The position numbers and the translations under genes are program-made. A stretch of DNA of 64,000 nt from assembly GCA_963801045.1 (NCBI GenBank), contig CAWDDC010000002.1, forward strand, positions 74,590 through 138,589, written 5' to 3'. The notes below the pieces were generated by a model that saw only the letters and a program-made list of their open reading frames with translations, made no database searches and was not told where the DNA came from. The DNA is from JACCWP01 sp963801045. Lineage in GTDB: Bacteria > Actinomycetota > Actinomycetes > Propionibacteriales > Nocardioidaceae. Below are positions 9,638 to 19,078 of this stretch, piece after piece (position 1 is the first letter of the stretch; the number at the start of each line of letters is the position of its first letter).

Positions 9638-10526
9638 TCACGGGCAGGGCTGCACCTCCGGCGGCTCCGGGGCGTCGACGCCGGCCTCGCCGAGGGTGGA
9701 GTCGAAGGCCTGCTCCCAGGTGCCGTCCTCGTACGACTGCTCGATGGTGTCGCCGAGGAACTCGCACATCGCGGTGTCCTTGGGGTCCTGGTAGCCGATG
9801 CCGATGTTCTCCTCGGAGAACTCCGGCCCGACGACCTTGAGCTCGTCGGGACGCTCGGCCGCGTAGCCGAGCAGGATGGCGCCGTCGGTCGTCATCGCGT
9901 CGAACGAGCCGTTGAGCACCTGCTCCACGCACTCGGAGTACGTCCCGAAGCCGCGCGCGGTGGCGCCGTACTCCTTCTCGATGGTCTCGATCGAGGTCGA
10001 CCCGCTGACCGAGCAGACCTCCTCGCCCTCGGTGTCCTCCGGGCCCTCGATGGTGTCGTTGTCGGAGGTGACGAGCAGCTGCTGCCCGGTGATGAAGTAG
10101 GGGCCGGCCTGCCCGACGACCGCCTGGCGCTCCGGGGTGATCGAGTAGGACGCGAGGACGAGGTCGACCTTCTTCTCGATCAGGAACGGCTCGCGGTTGT
10201 CGCTGATCGTCTCCTCCCAGGTGATGCCGCTCTCCTCGATGCCGAGGGCTCCCGCGACGATCTTGGCCATCTCGATGTCGAAGCCGGTGGGCTCGTCGTC
10301 GGCCGCGCCCTGGAAGCCGATGCCGGGCTGGTCGAACTTCACGCCGATCGTGACCTCGCCGGACTCGCACAGCTCCTGCATGGTCGTGCCGGACTCGAAG
10401 TCGCAGCCCTCGGCGACGTCGACGTCGGCGCCCTCGCTCTGCGTCGTCGCCTGCGTCCCCGCACGCGGCCAGCGCCGCGGCGAGCAGCACCGCCGTCGCC
10501 AGTGCCTTCGTTCGGGTGAACCTCAT
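9638..10526 (-). CDS. gluB: Glutamate-binding lipoprotein of ABC transporter (GluB-like; frame broken near 10455)
   Basis: Extracellular family 3 solute-binding lipoprotein. The N-terminus MRFTRTKALATAVLLAAALAAC is a lipoprotein signal with lipobox LAAC. The mature part starts MQELCESGEVTIGVKFDQPG and shows PTGFDIEMAKIVAGALG and DNREPFLIEKKVDLVLASYSITPER, the ligand-binding signature. The frame breaks directly after the lipobox, where adding CG after TGCG restores a Thr/Ser-rich linker. Two Cys pairs in the mature domain (VCSVSG, MCEFL) may form disulfides. It lies second in the gluABCD order. Confidence 0.87.
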
Positions 10527-10547
10527 GAGTGCTCCCCTCAGTGATGA

Positions 10548-10578
10548 GTCAGTTCGATGGGTCAGTTCGATGGGTCAG
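10548..10578. repeat. 13-bp tandem repeat running into the gluA stop codon
   Basis: Two perfect copies of GTCAGTTCGATGG (10548-10560 and 10561-10573) are followed by a partial third copy. The first bases of the partial copy form the stop codon of the ATPase gene. Each extra copy carries another potential stop in the same context. Confidence 0.85.
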
Positions 10579-11318
10579 TGTTCGAGAACCTTGCCGAGGA
10601 AGTCCTTGGCCCGGTCGGATCGTGGGTGGTCGAAGAACTCGTCGGGAGTGGCCTCCTCGACGATGCGACCGTCGGACATGAAGACGACGCGTTGCGCCGC
10701 CTTGCGGGCGAATCCCATCTCGTGGGTGACGACGACCATGGTCATGCCGGAGCGGGCCAGGTCGACCATCACGTCGAGCACCTCCTTGATCATCTCCGGG
10801 TCGAGCGCGGACGTGGGCTCGTCGAAGAGCATCACCGTCGGGTCCATCGCCAGCGCGCGGGCGATGGCGACCCGCTGCTGCTGCCCACCGGACAGCTGGG
10901 CCGGGTACTTGTGCGCCTGATCCGCGACGCCGACCCGCTCGAGCAGCTCGCGGCCGCGCTTGTCGGCCTCGGCCGGCTTGCGCCCGCGGACCTTGACCGG
11001 GCCGAGCGTGACGTTCTCCAGCACCGACTTGTGCGCGAACAGGTTGAACGACTGGAAGACCATGCCGACGTCGGCCCGCAGCTGCGCCAGCTCCTTGCCC
11101 TCCGCGGGCAGCGGAACGCCGTGCACCTTGACCTCGCCGGAGTCGATCGGCTCGAGCCGGTTGATCACCCGGCACAGCGTCGACTTGCCCGATCCCGACG
11201 GTCCGATCACGACGACGACCTCGCCCGTGCTGATCGACAGCTCGATGTCGGCCAGCACGTGCAGGTCGCCGAAGTACTTGTCGACCGCGTGCAGCTCGAC
11301 CGCCGGAAGGTCCGCCAT
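10575..11318 (-). CDS. gluA: Glutamate-type amino acid ABC transporter ATPase (GluA-like)
   Basis: 247 residues, full-length ABC ATPase that drives uptake through the two downstream permeases. Walker A is GPSGSGKST, the Q-loop is MVFQSFNLF, the signature is LSGGQQQR, Walker B is VMLFDEPTSALD, and the switch His is in VTHEMGF. The chosen ATG at 11318 gives the conserved MADLPAVELHAVDKYFG start. It is the first gene of the minus-strand operon, divergent from miaB with about 125 bases between starts. That space contains a 12-bp tandem repeat but no operator I can name. Confidence 0.93.
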   Translation of the reverse strand: MADLPAVELHAVDKYFGDLHVLADIELSISTGEVVVVIGPSGSGKSTLCRVINRLEPIDSGEVKVHGVPLPAEGKELAQLRADVGMVFQSFNLFAHKSVLENVTLGPVKVRGRKPAEADKRGRELLERVGVADQAHKYPAQLSGGQQQRVAIARALAMDPTVMLFDEPTSALDPEMIKEVLDVMVDLARSGMTMVVVTHEMGFARKAAQRVVFMSDGRIVEEATPDEFFDHPRSDRAKDFLGKVLEH

Positions 11319-11380
11319 GCACCGGGACCCTACCGATCGTCGCGTTCGTCCCGGCACGTCCGCAGGTATCGGGACGGTAA

Positions 11381-11410
11381 CGGCGGGCGATCCGGCGGGC
11401 GATCCGGCGG
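11381..11410. repeat. 12-bp tandem repeat in the gluA-miaB divergent promoter region
   Basis: Two copies of CGGCGGGCGATC (11381-11392, 11393-11404) are followed by a half copy. It lies between the divergent starts of gluA and miaB, where it could alter promoter spacing. Confidence 0.7.
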
Positions 11411-11444
11411 CGCGGCCGAGGCCGCTGCGTACCCTGGTGCGGTC

Positions 11445-12935
11445 ATGACGATGCCCAGCCTCTGTGCCCACGCTGTGCCCACGGTCCGCTCCCCGAGGCC
11501 CGCACGTACGAGGTGCGCACCTACGGCTGCCAGATGAACGTGCACGACTCCGAGCGGCTGTCCGGGCTGCTGGAGGACGCCGGCTACGCCCGCGCGGGCG
11601 ACGACGAGCCGGCCGACGTGGTCGTGTTCAACACCTGCGCGGTGCGGGAGAACGCCGACAACCGGCTCTACGGCAACCTCGGGCACCTCGCGCCGGTCAA
11701 GGCGAAGCGGCCGGGCATGCAGATCGCGGTCGGCGGCTGCCTGGCGCAGAAGGACCGCGGCGAGATCACCCGGCGGGCGCCGTGGGTCGACGTCGTGTTC
11801 GGCACCCACAACATCGGCTCGCTGCCGGCGCTGCTCGACCGGGCCCGGGTGCAGGAGCAGGCGCAGGTCGAGATCGAGGAGTCGCTGAGCGTCTTCCCCT
11901 CGACGCTGCCGACCCGCCGCGAGTCCGCGTACGCCGCCTGGGTGTCGATCAGCGTCGGGTGCAACAACACCTGCACGTTCTGCATCGTGCCGAGCCTGCG
12001 CGGCACCGAGAAGGACCGGCGGCCCGGCGACGTGCTGGCCGAGGTGCGGGCGCTGGTCGGCGAGGGGGTCAGCGAGGTCACCCTGCTGGGGCAGAACGTC
12101 AACTCCTACGGCGTGGAGTTCGGCGACCGGCTGGCGTTCGGCAAGCTGCTGCGCGCGTGCGGCGAGGTCGACGGCCTGGAGCGGGTGCGCTTCACGTCCC
12201 CGCACCCGCGCGACTTCACCGACGACGTGATCACGGCGATGGCCGAGACGCCGAACGTGATGCCGAGCCTGCACATGCCGCTGCAGTCGGGCTCGGACGC
12301 GGTGCTCAAGCGGATGCGGCGGTCGTACCGGCGGGAGAAGTACCTCGGCATCATCGACCGGGTCCGCGAGCAGATCCCGGACGCCGCGATCACCACCGAC
12401 ATCATCGTGGGCTTCCCGGGCGAGACCGAGGACGACTTCGCGCAGACGCTGGACGTGGTGCGGCGGGCGCGGTTCAGCAGCGCGTTCACGTTCCAGTACT
12501 CCATCCGGGCGGGCACCCCGGCCGCGGACCATGGACGGGCAGGTGCCCAAGCCGGTCGTGCAGGAGCGGTACGAGCGGCTGGTCGCCCTGCAGGACGAGG
12601 TGAGCTGGGCCGAGAACCAGGGCCAGGTCGGCCGGCGGCTCGAGCTGCTGGTCGCCGAGGGGGAGGGGCGCAAGGACGGTGCCACCCACCGGATGAGCGG
12701 CCGGGCCCGGGACAACCGGCTGGTGCACTTCGTGCCGCCCGTCGACGAGATCGTGCGGCCGGGCGACGTGGTCGAGGTCGAGGTGACGTACGCGGCCCCG
12801 CACCACCTGGTGAGCGACGCGCCGGTGCTCGCCGTGCGGCCGACCCGCTCGGGCGACGCCTGGGAGGCGCGCACCGCCGAGCCGGTCCGACCCGCCGTCG
12901 GCCTCGGCATGCCCACCGTCGGCGCCCCGCGCTAG
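11445..12935 (+). CDS. miaB: tRNA-2-methylthio-N6-dimethylallyladenosine synthase MiaB (frame broken at 11-bp duplication and near 12525)
   Basis: Radical-SAM methylthiotransferase that modifies A37 of tRNAs after MiaA. The N-terminal UPF0004 domain has RTYGCQMNVHDSERL plus two more cysteines (NTCAVRENA, GGCLAQ) for one Fe-S cluster. The radical SAM motif is ISVGCNNTCTFCIVP. A TRAM domain closes the protein (EVTYAAPHHLVSD). An 11-bp tandem duplication at 11462-11483 shifts the frame; removing one copy gives a continuous N-terminus from ATG 11445. A second break lies at GCCGCGGACCATGG; after it MDGQVPKPVVQERYERLV continues in another frame. miaA follows 2.6 kb downstream. Confidence 0.93.
11462..11483. 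repeat. miaB: 11-bp tandem duplication within miaB
   Basis: CTGTGCCCACG occurs twice head to tail. Eleven bases are not a multiple of three, so the second copy puts the start codon out of frame with the body of miaB. Without it the reading frame is continuous. Confidence 0.85.
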
Positions 12936-12990
12936 ACCGATCTCGTGCCGGTTGGGGGGTCGGAGCCCCCGCAATGGCACGACATCGGTC
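12935..12990. terminator. miaB: Long hairpin after miaB
   Basis: Arms 12935-12949 and 12976-12990 (GACCGATCTCGTGCC and its complement) pair with one mismatch, and the loop contains an inner GGGGG/CCCCC stem. It begins at the last base of the miaB stop codon. It has no T-tract. It may end transcription or belong to the intergenic hairpins seen elsewhere in the window. Confidence 0.6.
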
Positions 12991-13002
12991 GGGCGTAGCC
13001 AC

Positions 13003-13022
13003 TTGACAACTTTGTTTGTCGA
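13003..13022. promoter_or_regulatory. Candidate operator/promoter of the HTH regulator
   Basis: TTGACAA (13003-13009) and TTGTCGA (13016-13022) form an imperfect inverted repeat with one mismatch. The left arm doubles as a good -35 hexamer. It lies just upstream of a DNA-binding regulator gene, so autoregulation is the simple reading. Confidence 0.45.
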
Positions 13023-13039
13023 ATAGCAGGCTGTCCGCC

Positions 13040-13643
13040 GTGGAGGAGCGGGCGCTGCGGCTGGTCGAGGACCCGGCCCGGCTGCGGGCGGCGCTGACGC
13101 CGCTGCGCCGCCAGCTGCTGACCCGGCTCCGGCAGCCGGCGTCGGCGACCGAGCTGGCCGCCGCGCTCGACCTGTCGCGGCAGAAGGTCAACTACCACGT
13201 ACGGGTGCTGGAACGGGCCGGCCTGCTCGAGCTGGTCGAGGAGCGCCGGCGCCGCGGCTGCACCGAACGGGTGCTCCAGGCCACCGCCGACGCCTACGTC
13301 GTCGATCCCGGCGTCATGGGACCGCCGGAGTCCCGGGTGCACGCCCGGGACCGGTTCGCGGCCGACCACCTGGTCGCGACCGCTGCCCAGGCGGTGCGCG
13401 ACGTCAGCCGGATGCAGCAGGCGGCGTCGGCTGCGGGCACCCGGCTGCTCACGTTCACCGTCGAGGCCGAGGTGCGGTTCGCCCAGCCCGCCGACGTGCA
13501 CCGCTTCGCCGACCTCGTCACCGAGGCGATCACCGCCGCGGCGGCGGAGGTCACCGCCCCGGACGGCGCCGGCCGTTCGTACCGCGTCGTCGTCGGCGCC
13601 CACCCGGCGCCCGCCACCACCACCGAGCAGGAGAAGCGCATGA
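13040..13643 (+). CDS. ArsR/winged-helix transcriptional regulator (likely frame break near 13610)
   Basis: About 200 residues. The winged-helix domain spans roughly residues 15-85: LRRQLLTRLRQPASATELAAALDLSRQKVNYHVRVLERAGLL is the helix-turn-helix. The rest resembles the effector half of actinobacterial ArsR-like regulators. As read, it runs without stop into the SRPBCC gene. Adding one CG at CCGGCGCCCGCC instead ends it at the TGA at 13641, overlapping the next ATG (ATGA), the usual arrangement for this pair. I chose GTG 13040 because the longer TTG start at 13016 falls inside the putative operator. The ligand is unknown. Confidence 0.75.
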
Positions 13644-14315
13644 GCGAGCAGCAGTCCCGACCGATCGGCTTCAGCCTCGAGGTCACCGTCGGCGCGCCGA
13701 TCGACGTGGTCTGGGCGGCGATGCGCGAGCCCGACCAGGTCCGCCGCTGGCACGGCTGGCACGCCGAGGAGCTCGACGGCGAGATCACCGAGCTCTTCGT
13801 CAACCTCGCCACCGAGCCGGAGCCGTACGTGCTGTCCATCGGCGGCAGCGACCGGTTCGAGCTGCGCGAGACCGCCGACGGCACCGTCGTGCGGCTCACC
13901 CGGCCGCGAGCGCGAGGACGTGCCCGCCGAGTGGGTGGAGTTCTACGACGACATCAGCGAGGGCTGGACGTCGTTCCTGCACCAGCTCAAGTTCTCGCTC
14001 GAGCGGCACCCGGGGCAGCCTCGTCGCACCGTGTTCCTGTCCGCCTCCGGCGCACCGCGTCGGCCGCTGACGGCGGGACTGGACGATCACCCGGTGTTCT
14101 TCACCGCCCCGCACCAGCGCGGGGTCGTGCTGGAGGAGTCGGGGCCCGGTCTCGCGGTGGTCGGCGAGACGCCGGCGCGGCCGGGCAAGGAGGTCGGCGC
14201 GATGCTGATCGTCACGACCTACGGCCAGGACGACGCGCAGTTCGACCGCGAGGTCGAGGCGTGGTCGGCGTGGTGGCGCGAGGCCTTCCCCGACGCCGGC
14301 CCGGCCACCGTCTGA
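13640..14315 (+). CDS. SRPBCC/AHSA1-type protein (frame broken near 13907)
   Basis: About 225 residues. The N-terminal half (IGFSLEVTVGAPIDVVWAAMREPDQVRRWHGW) is a START/AHSA1 ligand-binding fold. After the break comes EWVEFYDDISEGWTSFLHQLKFSLERHP, the typical C-terminal helix, then an extension of about 100 residues. The break sits at CCGCGAGCGCGAGG; adding CG restores RPREREDVPAEW. Its start overlaps the regulator stop, so the regulator probably controls it. Such ArsR/SRPBCC pairs are common in actinobacteria, with few defined ligands. Confidence 0.8.
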
Positions 14316-14331
14316 GCGGACCCGGGACGGG

Positions 14332-14712
14332 TCAGTCCCAGCTGCGCGCGTGCTGCTCGAACGCGGCAGCGGTCTGCACCGGCACCACGCAGAACGGGTG
14401 GCCCGCCGGGTCGGCGAGGATCACGTGACTGTCGTGCCGCTCGGTGACCGTGGCGCCCAGCCCGACCAGCCGCTCGGTCTCGGCCGCGACGTCGTCGGAC
14501 TCCACGTCGAGGTGCACCCGCGGGGGAGTGCCGGCGCCGGTGCGCTGCAGCGCCACGCTGACGCCGTCCATCAGGCCGAGCGAGGCATAGGGCTCGTCGT
14601 CGGGCTCGGGCTGGGCGGTGCGCCCGGTCACCGCCGCCCAGAACGTCTCCGCGGCGGCGTACTGACTCTCGTCGACGTCGATGAGGACGACGCCCAGTCG
14701 GCTGCGATGCAT
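14332..14712 (-). CDS. VOC family (glyoxalase-like) protein
   Basis: 126 residues, a single vicinal-oxygen-chelate domain. RLGVVLIDVDESQYAAAETFWAAVTGR is the first beta-alpha unit, HLDVESDDVAAETERLVGLGAT the second, and LADPAGHPFCVVP the closing strand with the usual GHPFCV. The likely role is a small dioxygenase/isomerase-like or resistance-type protein; the substrate is unknown. It is transcribed toward the SRPBCC gene. A 22-bp hairpin stands just before its start. Confidence 0.85.
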   Translation of the reverse strand: MHRSRLGVVLIDVDESQYAAAETFWAAVTGRTAQPEPDDEPYASLGLMDGVSVALQRTGAGTPPRVHLDVESDDVAAETERLVGLGATVTERHDSHVILADPAGHPFCVVPVQTAAAFEQHARSWD

Positions 14713-14743
14713 GGGCGGCAGCCTGCCACGGCCCCCCGACACC

Positions 14744-14795
14744 CGAGTTGTCACCGTCTCGTCGAGCCAGGGGTCGACGAGACGGTGACAACTCG
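14744..14795. terminator. Perfect 22-bp hairpin between NUDIX and VOC genes
   Basis: Arms 14744-14765 and 14774-14795 are exact reverse complements around an 8-base loop GCCAGGGG. Key arm residues are CGAGTTGTCACC at the outside and TCGTCGA next to the loop. It lies ten bases after the NUDIX stop (minus strand), a terminator position, but has no T-tract. The length and perfect symmetry exceed a usual terminator. Confidence 0.7.
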
Positions 14796-14804
14796 CGGGA
14801 GGGG

Positions 14805-15269
14805 CTAGAAGCCGTCGGCGAGGATCGCGGGTACGCGGCCGGCGGCGACCGCGTCCAGCACCCGGCGTTCGTGCGGCACGCACGGCTCGGGCAGGTCGGC
14901 CAGCGGGAAGAAGGCCATGTCGGCGGCCTTGTCCGGCTCGGTGATCCGCGGCTCGCCCGCCCAGACCCGGGTGGCGAAGAAGAAGTCCGCGCGCTGGTCG
15001 ATCGGCGCACCACCCGCAGCGACCCGGTGGATCGTGCACAACGGCTCGAGGTCGGCCACCGCGACCGTCACGCCGGACTCCTCGGCCGCCTCGCGCACCG
15101 CGGCCGCCGGCACCGACTCGCCCAGCTCGACGTGGCCGGCCACCACCGCCCAGTGCCCGTCGCGGTAGCCGGTGTGCTGGCGCAGGTGCAGCAGCACCTC
15201 GGTGCCCGCCGGCCCGTCCCGCAGCAGCAGCACGTACGCGGCCGGCACGACCCGGTAGCGCGACTCCAC
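14805..15269 (-). CDS. NUDIX hydrolase
   Basis: 154 residues. The NUDIX box is GHVELGESVPAAAVREAAEESGVTV, matching GX5EX7REUXEEXGU with all acidic residues present. It hydrolyses a nucleoside diphosphate linked to another moiety. YVLLLRDGPAGTEVLLHLRQHTGYRDGHWAVV precedes the box, as in small MutT-like enzymes. I chose the GTG at 15269 (MESRYRVVPAAYVLLL); an open frame continues further upstream into the small gene. The adjacent stop of that gene suggests co-transcription. Confidence 0.85.
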   Translation of the reverse strand: MESRYRVVPAAYVLLLRDGPAGTEVLLHLRQHTGYRDGHWAVVAGHVELGESVPAAAVREAAEESGVTVAVADLEPLCTIHRVAAGGAPIDQRADFFFATRVWAGEPRITEPDKAADMAFFPLADLPEPCVPHERRVLDAVAAGRVPAILADGF

Positions 15270-15289
15270 CGGGTCGGCGTAGTGCTCGG

Positions 15290-15481
15290 TCAGCGGGTGC
15301 CGCCGGCGCGGTCGATGCCGTCCTTGGCCTTGTCCTTGGCCTTGGCCACGTGGTGCGAGTACTTGTTCTTGGTGGCCTTGTTGACCGCCTCGCCGGTCTT
15401 GTCGATGCCGCCGCTGATCGTGTCGCCGTGCTTGCGCGCGGCATCCGACGCCTGCCGCTTGATCTTGTCCAGGAATCCCAC
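15290..15481 (-). CDS. Antitoxin-like small protein (MT0933/Rv0909 family)
   Basis: 63 residues, highly charged: MGFLDKIKRQASDAARKHGD followed by TGEAVNKATKNKY. The MGFLDKxK...A.K..D.I..G.DK.G...... pattern matches the family named after Mycobacterium Rv0909. In Mycobacterium the partner toxin Rv0910 is an SRPBCC protein; here no toxin gene is adjacent, and the SRPBCC gene 1 kb away is of the AHSA1 type on the other strand. It may act as a stand-alone stress protein. It is divergent from miaA. Confidence 0.7.
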   Translation of the reverse strand: MGFLDKIKRQASDAARKHGDTISGGIDKTGEAVNKATKNKYSHHVAKAKDKAKDGIDRAGGTR

Positions 15482-15522
15482 GGCTGCTCGCTCCTCGGTT
15501 GGGTGTTGTCAGAATCCTAGGC

Positions 15523-16444
15523 ATGACCGCCCTCGGAACCGTCGCCGTCGTGGGACCGACGGCTGCCGGCAAGTCCGACCTGGCGGTCGCGCTCGCCCAA
15601 CGGCTGTCCGGCGAGGTCGTCAACGCCGACTCGATGCAGCTCTACCGCGGGATGGACATCGGCACCGCCAAGCTCACGACCGCCGAGCGGCACGGCGTGC
15701 CGCACCACCTGCTCGACGTGCTGGACGTGACCGAGCCGGCGACGGTCGCGGAGTTCCAGGCCCTGGCGCGTACGGCGCTCGACGACTGCCTGGCCCGCGG
15801 CGTCGTGCCGGTGCTCGCCGGCGGCTCCGCGCTGTACGTGCGCGCCGTGCTGGACGACTTCGCGTTCCCCGGCACCGACCCGGTCGTGCGCGCCGCGCTC
15901 GAGGCCGACCTGGCCGAGGTCGGCGCCGCCGCGATGCACGGCAGGCTGCAGCAGGTCGATCCGGCCGCCGCGGAGCGCATCCTGCCCACCAACGGGCGCC
16001 GGGTGGTCCGGGCGCTGGAGGTGGTGGCGATCACCGGCGGGCAGTTCACCGCCCGGCTGCCGGGACACCACTACGCCGACCCGCGCAGCCGGGCGATCGG
16101 CCTGGACGTGCCGCGGGACGTGCTGGACGCCCGGATCGAGGCACGCGTCGACGCCATGTGGCGGGCCGGGCTGGTCGACGAGGTCCGCGGGCTGGAGGCG
16201 CGCGGGCTGCGGGAGGGGCGCACCGCGAGCCGCGCGCTCGGCTACGCCCAGGTGCTGGCCTACCTGGCGGGCGAGTGCACCGAGGACGAGGCCCGCGACG
16301 ACGACCGTGCGCGCCACCCGCCGCTTCGCCCGCCGGCAGCTGGCGTGGTTCGGCAAGGACCCGCGGGTGCACTGGCTGCCCTACGACGCCGACGACCTCG
16401 TCGACCGGGCGCTCGAGGTGGTGACGGCAGCCCCCGACGTGTGA
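15523..16444 (+). CDS. miaA: tRNA dimethylallyltransferase MiaA (frame broken near 16305)
   Basis: Transfers a dimethylallyl group to A37 of tRNAs, giving the substrate for MiaB. The P-loop VVGPTAAGKSDLAVALA is at the N-terminus. VNADSMQLYRGMDIGTAK is the conserved substrate motif and GGSALYVRAVLD follows. The frame breaks at GACGACGACCGTGCG; adding one CG gives DATVRATRRFARRQLAWFGKD, the standard MiaA C-terminal motif, ending at TGA 16442. The total of about 307 residues is normal. It is divergent from the antitoxin-like gene with only about 40 bases between starts. Confidence 0.93.
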
Positions 16445-16504
16445 GTCGCCCGGGGGTCGGGTACGACTGGACCGACCGACTTGTCCGCCCCGGAGGTGCC
16501 CACC

Positions 16505-18388
16505 GTGCGACTCGCCCGCCCTGCTCTCGTCGGACTCACCGCGCTGGCGCTGGCCGGCGGGCCCGCACTGGCCGCGGCGAGCTCCGCTGCCCCCGGCGCT
16601 CTCAGGCCCGGCCGAAGCACAGCCCGGCAGCAGCCGCAGCACCGGACGGCCACCGGCCACCGCCGCCACGCGACCCGGTCGAGGTCGGCAGGGGCGGCGC
16701 GGTGTCGTCGGTCGACCCGGACGCGACCCGGGTCGGCCTGCGGGTGCTGCGCGACGGCGGCACCGCCGTCGACGCCGCGGTCGCGACCGCGGCCGCGCTC
16801 GGCGTGACCGAGCCCTACAGCGCCGGGCTCGGCGGCGGTGGCTACTTCGTGCTCTACCAGGAGAGCACCGGCGAGACCGAGGTCCTGGACGGGCGCGAGA
16901 CCGCGCCGGCGGCGATGCCGCGCAACGCCTTCATCGACCCCGACACCGGCGACCCGTACCCGTTCTTCCCCGACCTGGTCACCAGCGGCGTCTCGGTCGG
17001 GGTGCCCGGCACCCCGCAGCTGTGGGAGAAGGCGCTCGACCTGTACGGCACCTACAGCCTGCGCGACGCGCTCGCGCCCGCTGCCGAGCTGGCCGACCGG
17101 GGCTTCGTGGTCGACAAGACGTTCAACCTGCAGACCGAGGAGAACGCCGAGCGCTTCGACGCCATCCGCCCGACCCGCAAGCTGTTCCTGCCCGGCGGCG
17201 AGGCGCCCGAGGTCGGCAGCGTGTTCCGCAACCCGCAGCTCGCGCGCACCTACCGGATGCTCGGCAAGCACGGGATGGACATGTTCTACCGCGGGCCGAT
17301 CGCCGAGCAGATCGCGCGCGTGGCGCAGGACCCGCCCACCACCGCGGGCACCGACCTGCCGGTGCCGGCGGGGTTCATGGAGGAGTCCGACCTCGCCGAC
17401 TACCGGGTGCCGCACCGCGTCGCCACCGAGGTGCGCTACCGCGGGCTGCGGGTGCGGGGCATGCCGCCGTCGAGCTCCGGCGGGTCGACGGTCGGTGAGT
17501 CGCTGAACATCCTGCGCGGACTCGACGTGTCGGAGAACCGGCCGGTGCAGTCGCTGCACAGCTACCTCGAGGCCAGCGCCCTCGCCTTCGCCGACCGGTC
17601 GGCCTATCGTCGGTGACTCCGACTTCGTCGACGTCCCGCTGAACGCGCTGCTGTCCCGCGGGTTCGCCGCGGAGCGGGCCTGCACGGTCGACCCCGACCA
17701 GGCGGCCACCAAGCCGGTCGCAGCCGGCGAGCCCGACGGCGACTACGAGGGCTGCCCGTCGGCGGCCGCACCCGCGCCGGCCGACGACCACGAGGGTCTG
17801 TCCACGACCCACCTGACCGTCGCCGACCGCTACGGGTCGGTGGTCTCGTACACGCTCACCATCGAGCAGACCGGCGGGTCGGGCATCACCGTGCCCAAGC
17901 GCGGCTTCCTGCTCAACAACGAGCTCACCGACTTCAACTGGGAGTTCGTGAAGAGCGACCCCAACCGGATCCAGCCGGGCAAGCGGCCGCGCAGCTCGAT
18001 GTCGCCGACGATCGTGTTCAAGGGCAGCGACCCGTGGCTCGCGCTGGGATCGCCCGGCGGGTCGACGATCATCACCACCGTGCTGCAGGTGCTGCTGAAC
18101 CGCATCGACCTCGGCATGACGCTGCCGGAGGCGATCGCCGCGCCGCGGGCCTCGCAGCGCAACACCGCCGACGTGACCGCCGAACGGGCCTTCATCGACC
18201 TGTACGGGCGGGCGTTGCGCCGGTACGGGCACACCTTCGTGCCACCCGGCGATCCCGGCACCAGTGCCGCCGAGATCGGCGCGGCGGCGGCGATCGAGCT
18301 GCTCGGCGGCGGCCGGATGCTGGCCGCGGCCGAGCCGGTCCGGCGTGGCGGCGGTGACGCCGGGGTGGTCCGTCCCGAGCGGCCGTGA
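16505..18388 (+). CDS. ggt: Secreted gamma-glutamyltransferase (frame broken near 16610 and 17607)
   Basis: Cleaves gamma-glutamyl amides such as glutathione outside the cell. The GTG at 16505 follows GGAGGTG and opens a signal peptide (MRLARPALVGLTALALAGGPALAAA). GGAVSSVDPDATRVGLRVL, AALGVTEPYSAGLGGGGYFVLY and MPPSSSGGSTVGESLNIL are large-subunit motifs. LSTTHLTVADRYGSVVSYT contains the catalytic Thr that becomes the small-subunit N-terminus after self-cleavage. SPTIVFKGSDPWLALGSPGGSTII is the classic small-subunit block. The second break lies at GCCTATCGTCGG, after ADRSAY. Total about 625 residues, normal. Confidence 0.9.
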
Positions 18389-19078
18389 CGCCGCGGGGAC
18401 GCCGACGTCGGCGTCCGGGTCTGCGTGCTCGACGTCAACGAGACGCTGTCCGACCTCACCGCGCTGGGTCCGCGGCTGGACGACGTCGGGCTCGGCGCCG
18501 CGCACCTCGAGCCGTGGTTCGCCGGCGTGCTCCGGGACGGGTTCGCGCTGACCCTGCTGGGCCGGCGGGCGGTGTTCCGGGACGTGGCGGCCGCCGGGCT
18601 CCGTACCCGCCTGGCCGCCGCCGGCGTCGCGAGCGACGACGACGCGGTGGCGCACGTGCTGGACGGCTTCGCGGCGCTGCCCCTGCACCCCGACGTGGCG
18701 CCCGGGCTGCGCCGGATGCACGAGCGCGGGCTGCTGCTGGTGCCGCTCACCAACGGCGCGACCGCGATGTCGGAGCGGATGTTCGCCGACGCCGGCGTGC
18801 TCGACCTGTTCGCGCACCGGCTCAGCGTCGAGGACGTGGGCCCGTGGAAGCCGCACCACGCTCCCTACGACCTGGCGCTGCGCACGACCGGGGTGGCGCC
18901 CGAGCGGGCGGTCCTGGTCGCCGTGCACCCGTGGGACCTCGCCGGCGCGGCCGCTGCCGGGATGCGCACGGCCTGGGTCGACCGCGACGACACCGGCGCG
19001 TGGCCGGACTGCTTCGAGCCGCCCGACTTCCGGGCTACCGGGATGGAGGACCTGGCGGAGCAGCTGCCTGCTGCATGA
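18385..19078 (+). CDS. HAD-superfamily (haloacid dehalogenase type II-like) hydrolase
   Basis: About 230 residues with all four HAD motifs: I, LDVNETLSDL (nucleophile Asp); II, LVPLTNGATA; III, the Lys in VGPWKPHHAPYD; IV, VHPWDLAGAAAAGM. A cap domain lies between I and II. The in-frame GTG at 18425 would truncate the first strand. The GTG at 18385, overlapping the ggt stop, gives a better N-terminus (MTPRGR...VGVRVCVLD) if one CG is restored in GGACGCCGACG. The usual reaction is dehalogenation of short 2-haloacids, but many members act on phosphates; the substrate is uncertain. The 3' end overlaps the convergent PaiB-like gene. Confidence 0.8.

Noticed and set aside
13040..14315. A natural HTH-SRPBCC fusion protein
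   Set aside because: Restoring one CG in the regulator ends it at a TGA that overlaps the next ATG, the normal coupled arrangement. The fusion is more likely produced by the same artefact as the other frame breaks.
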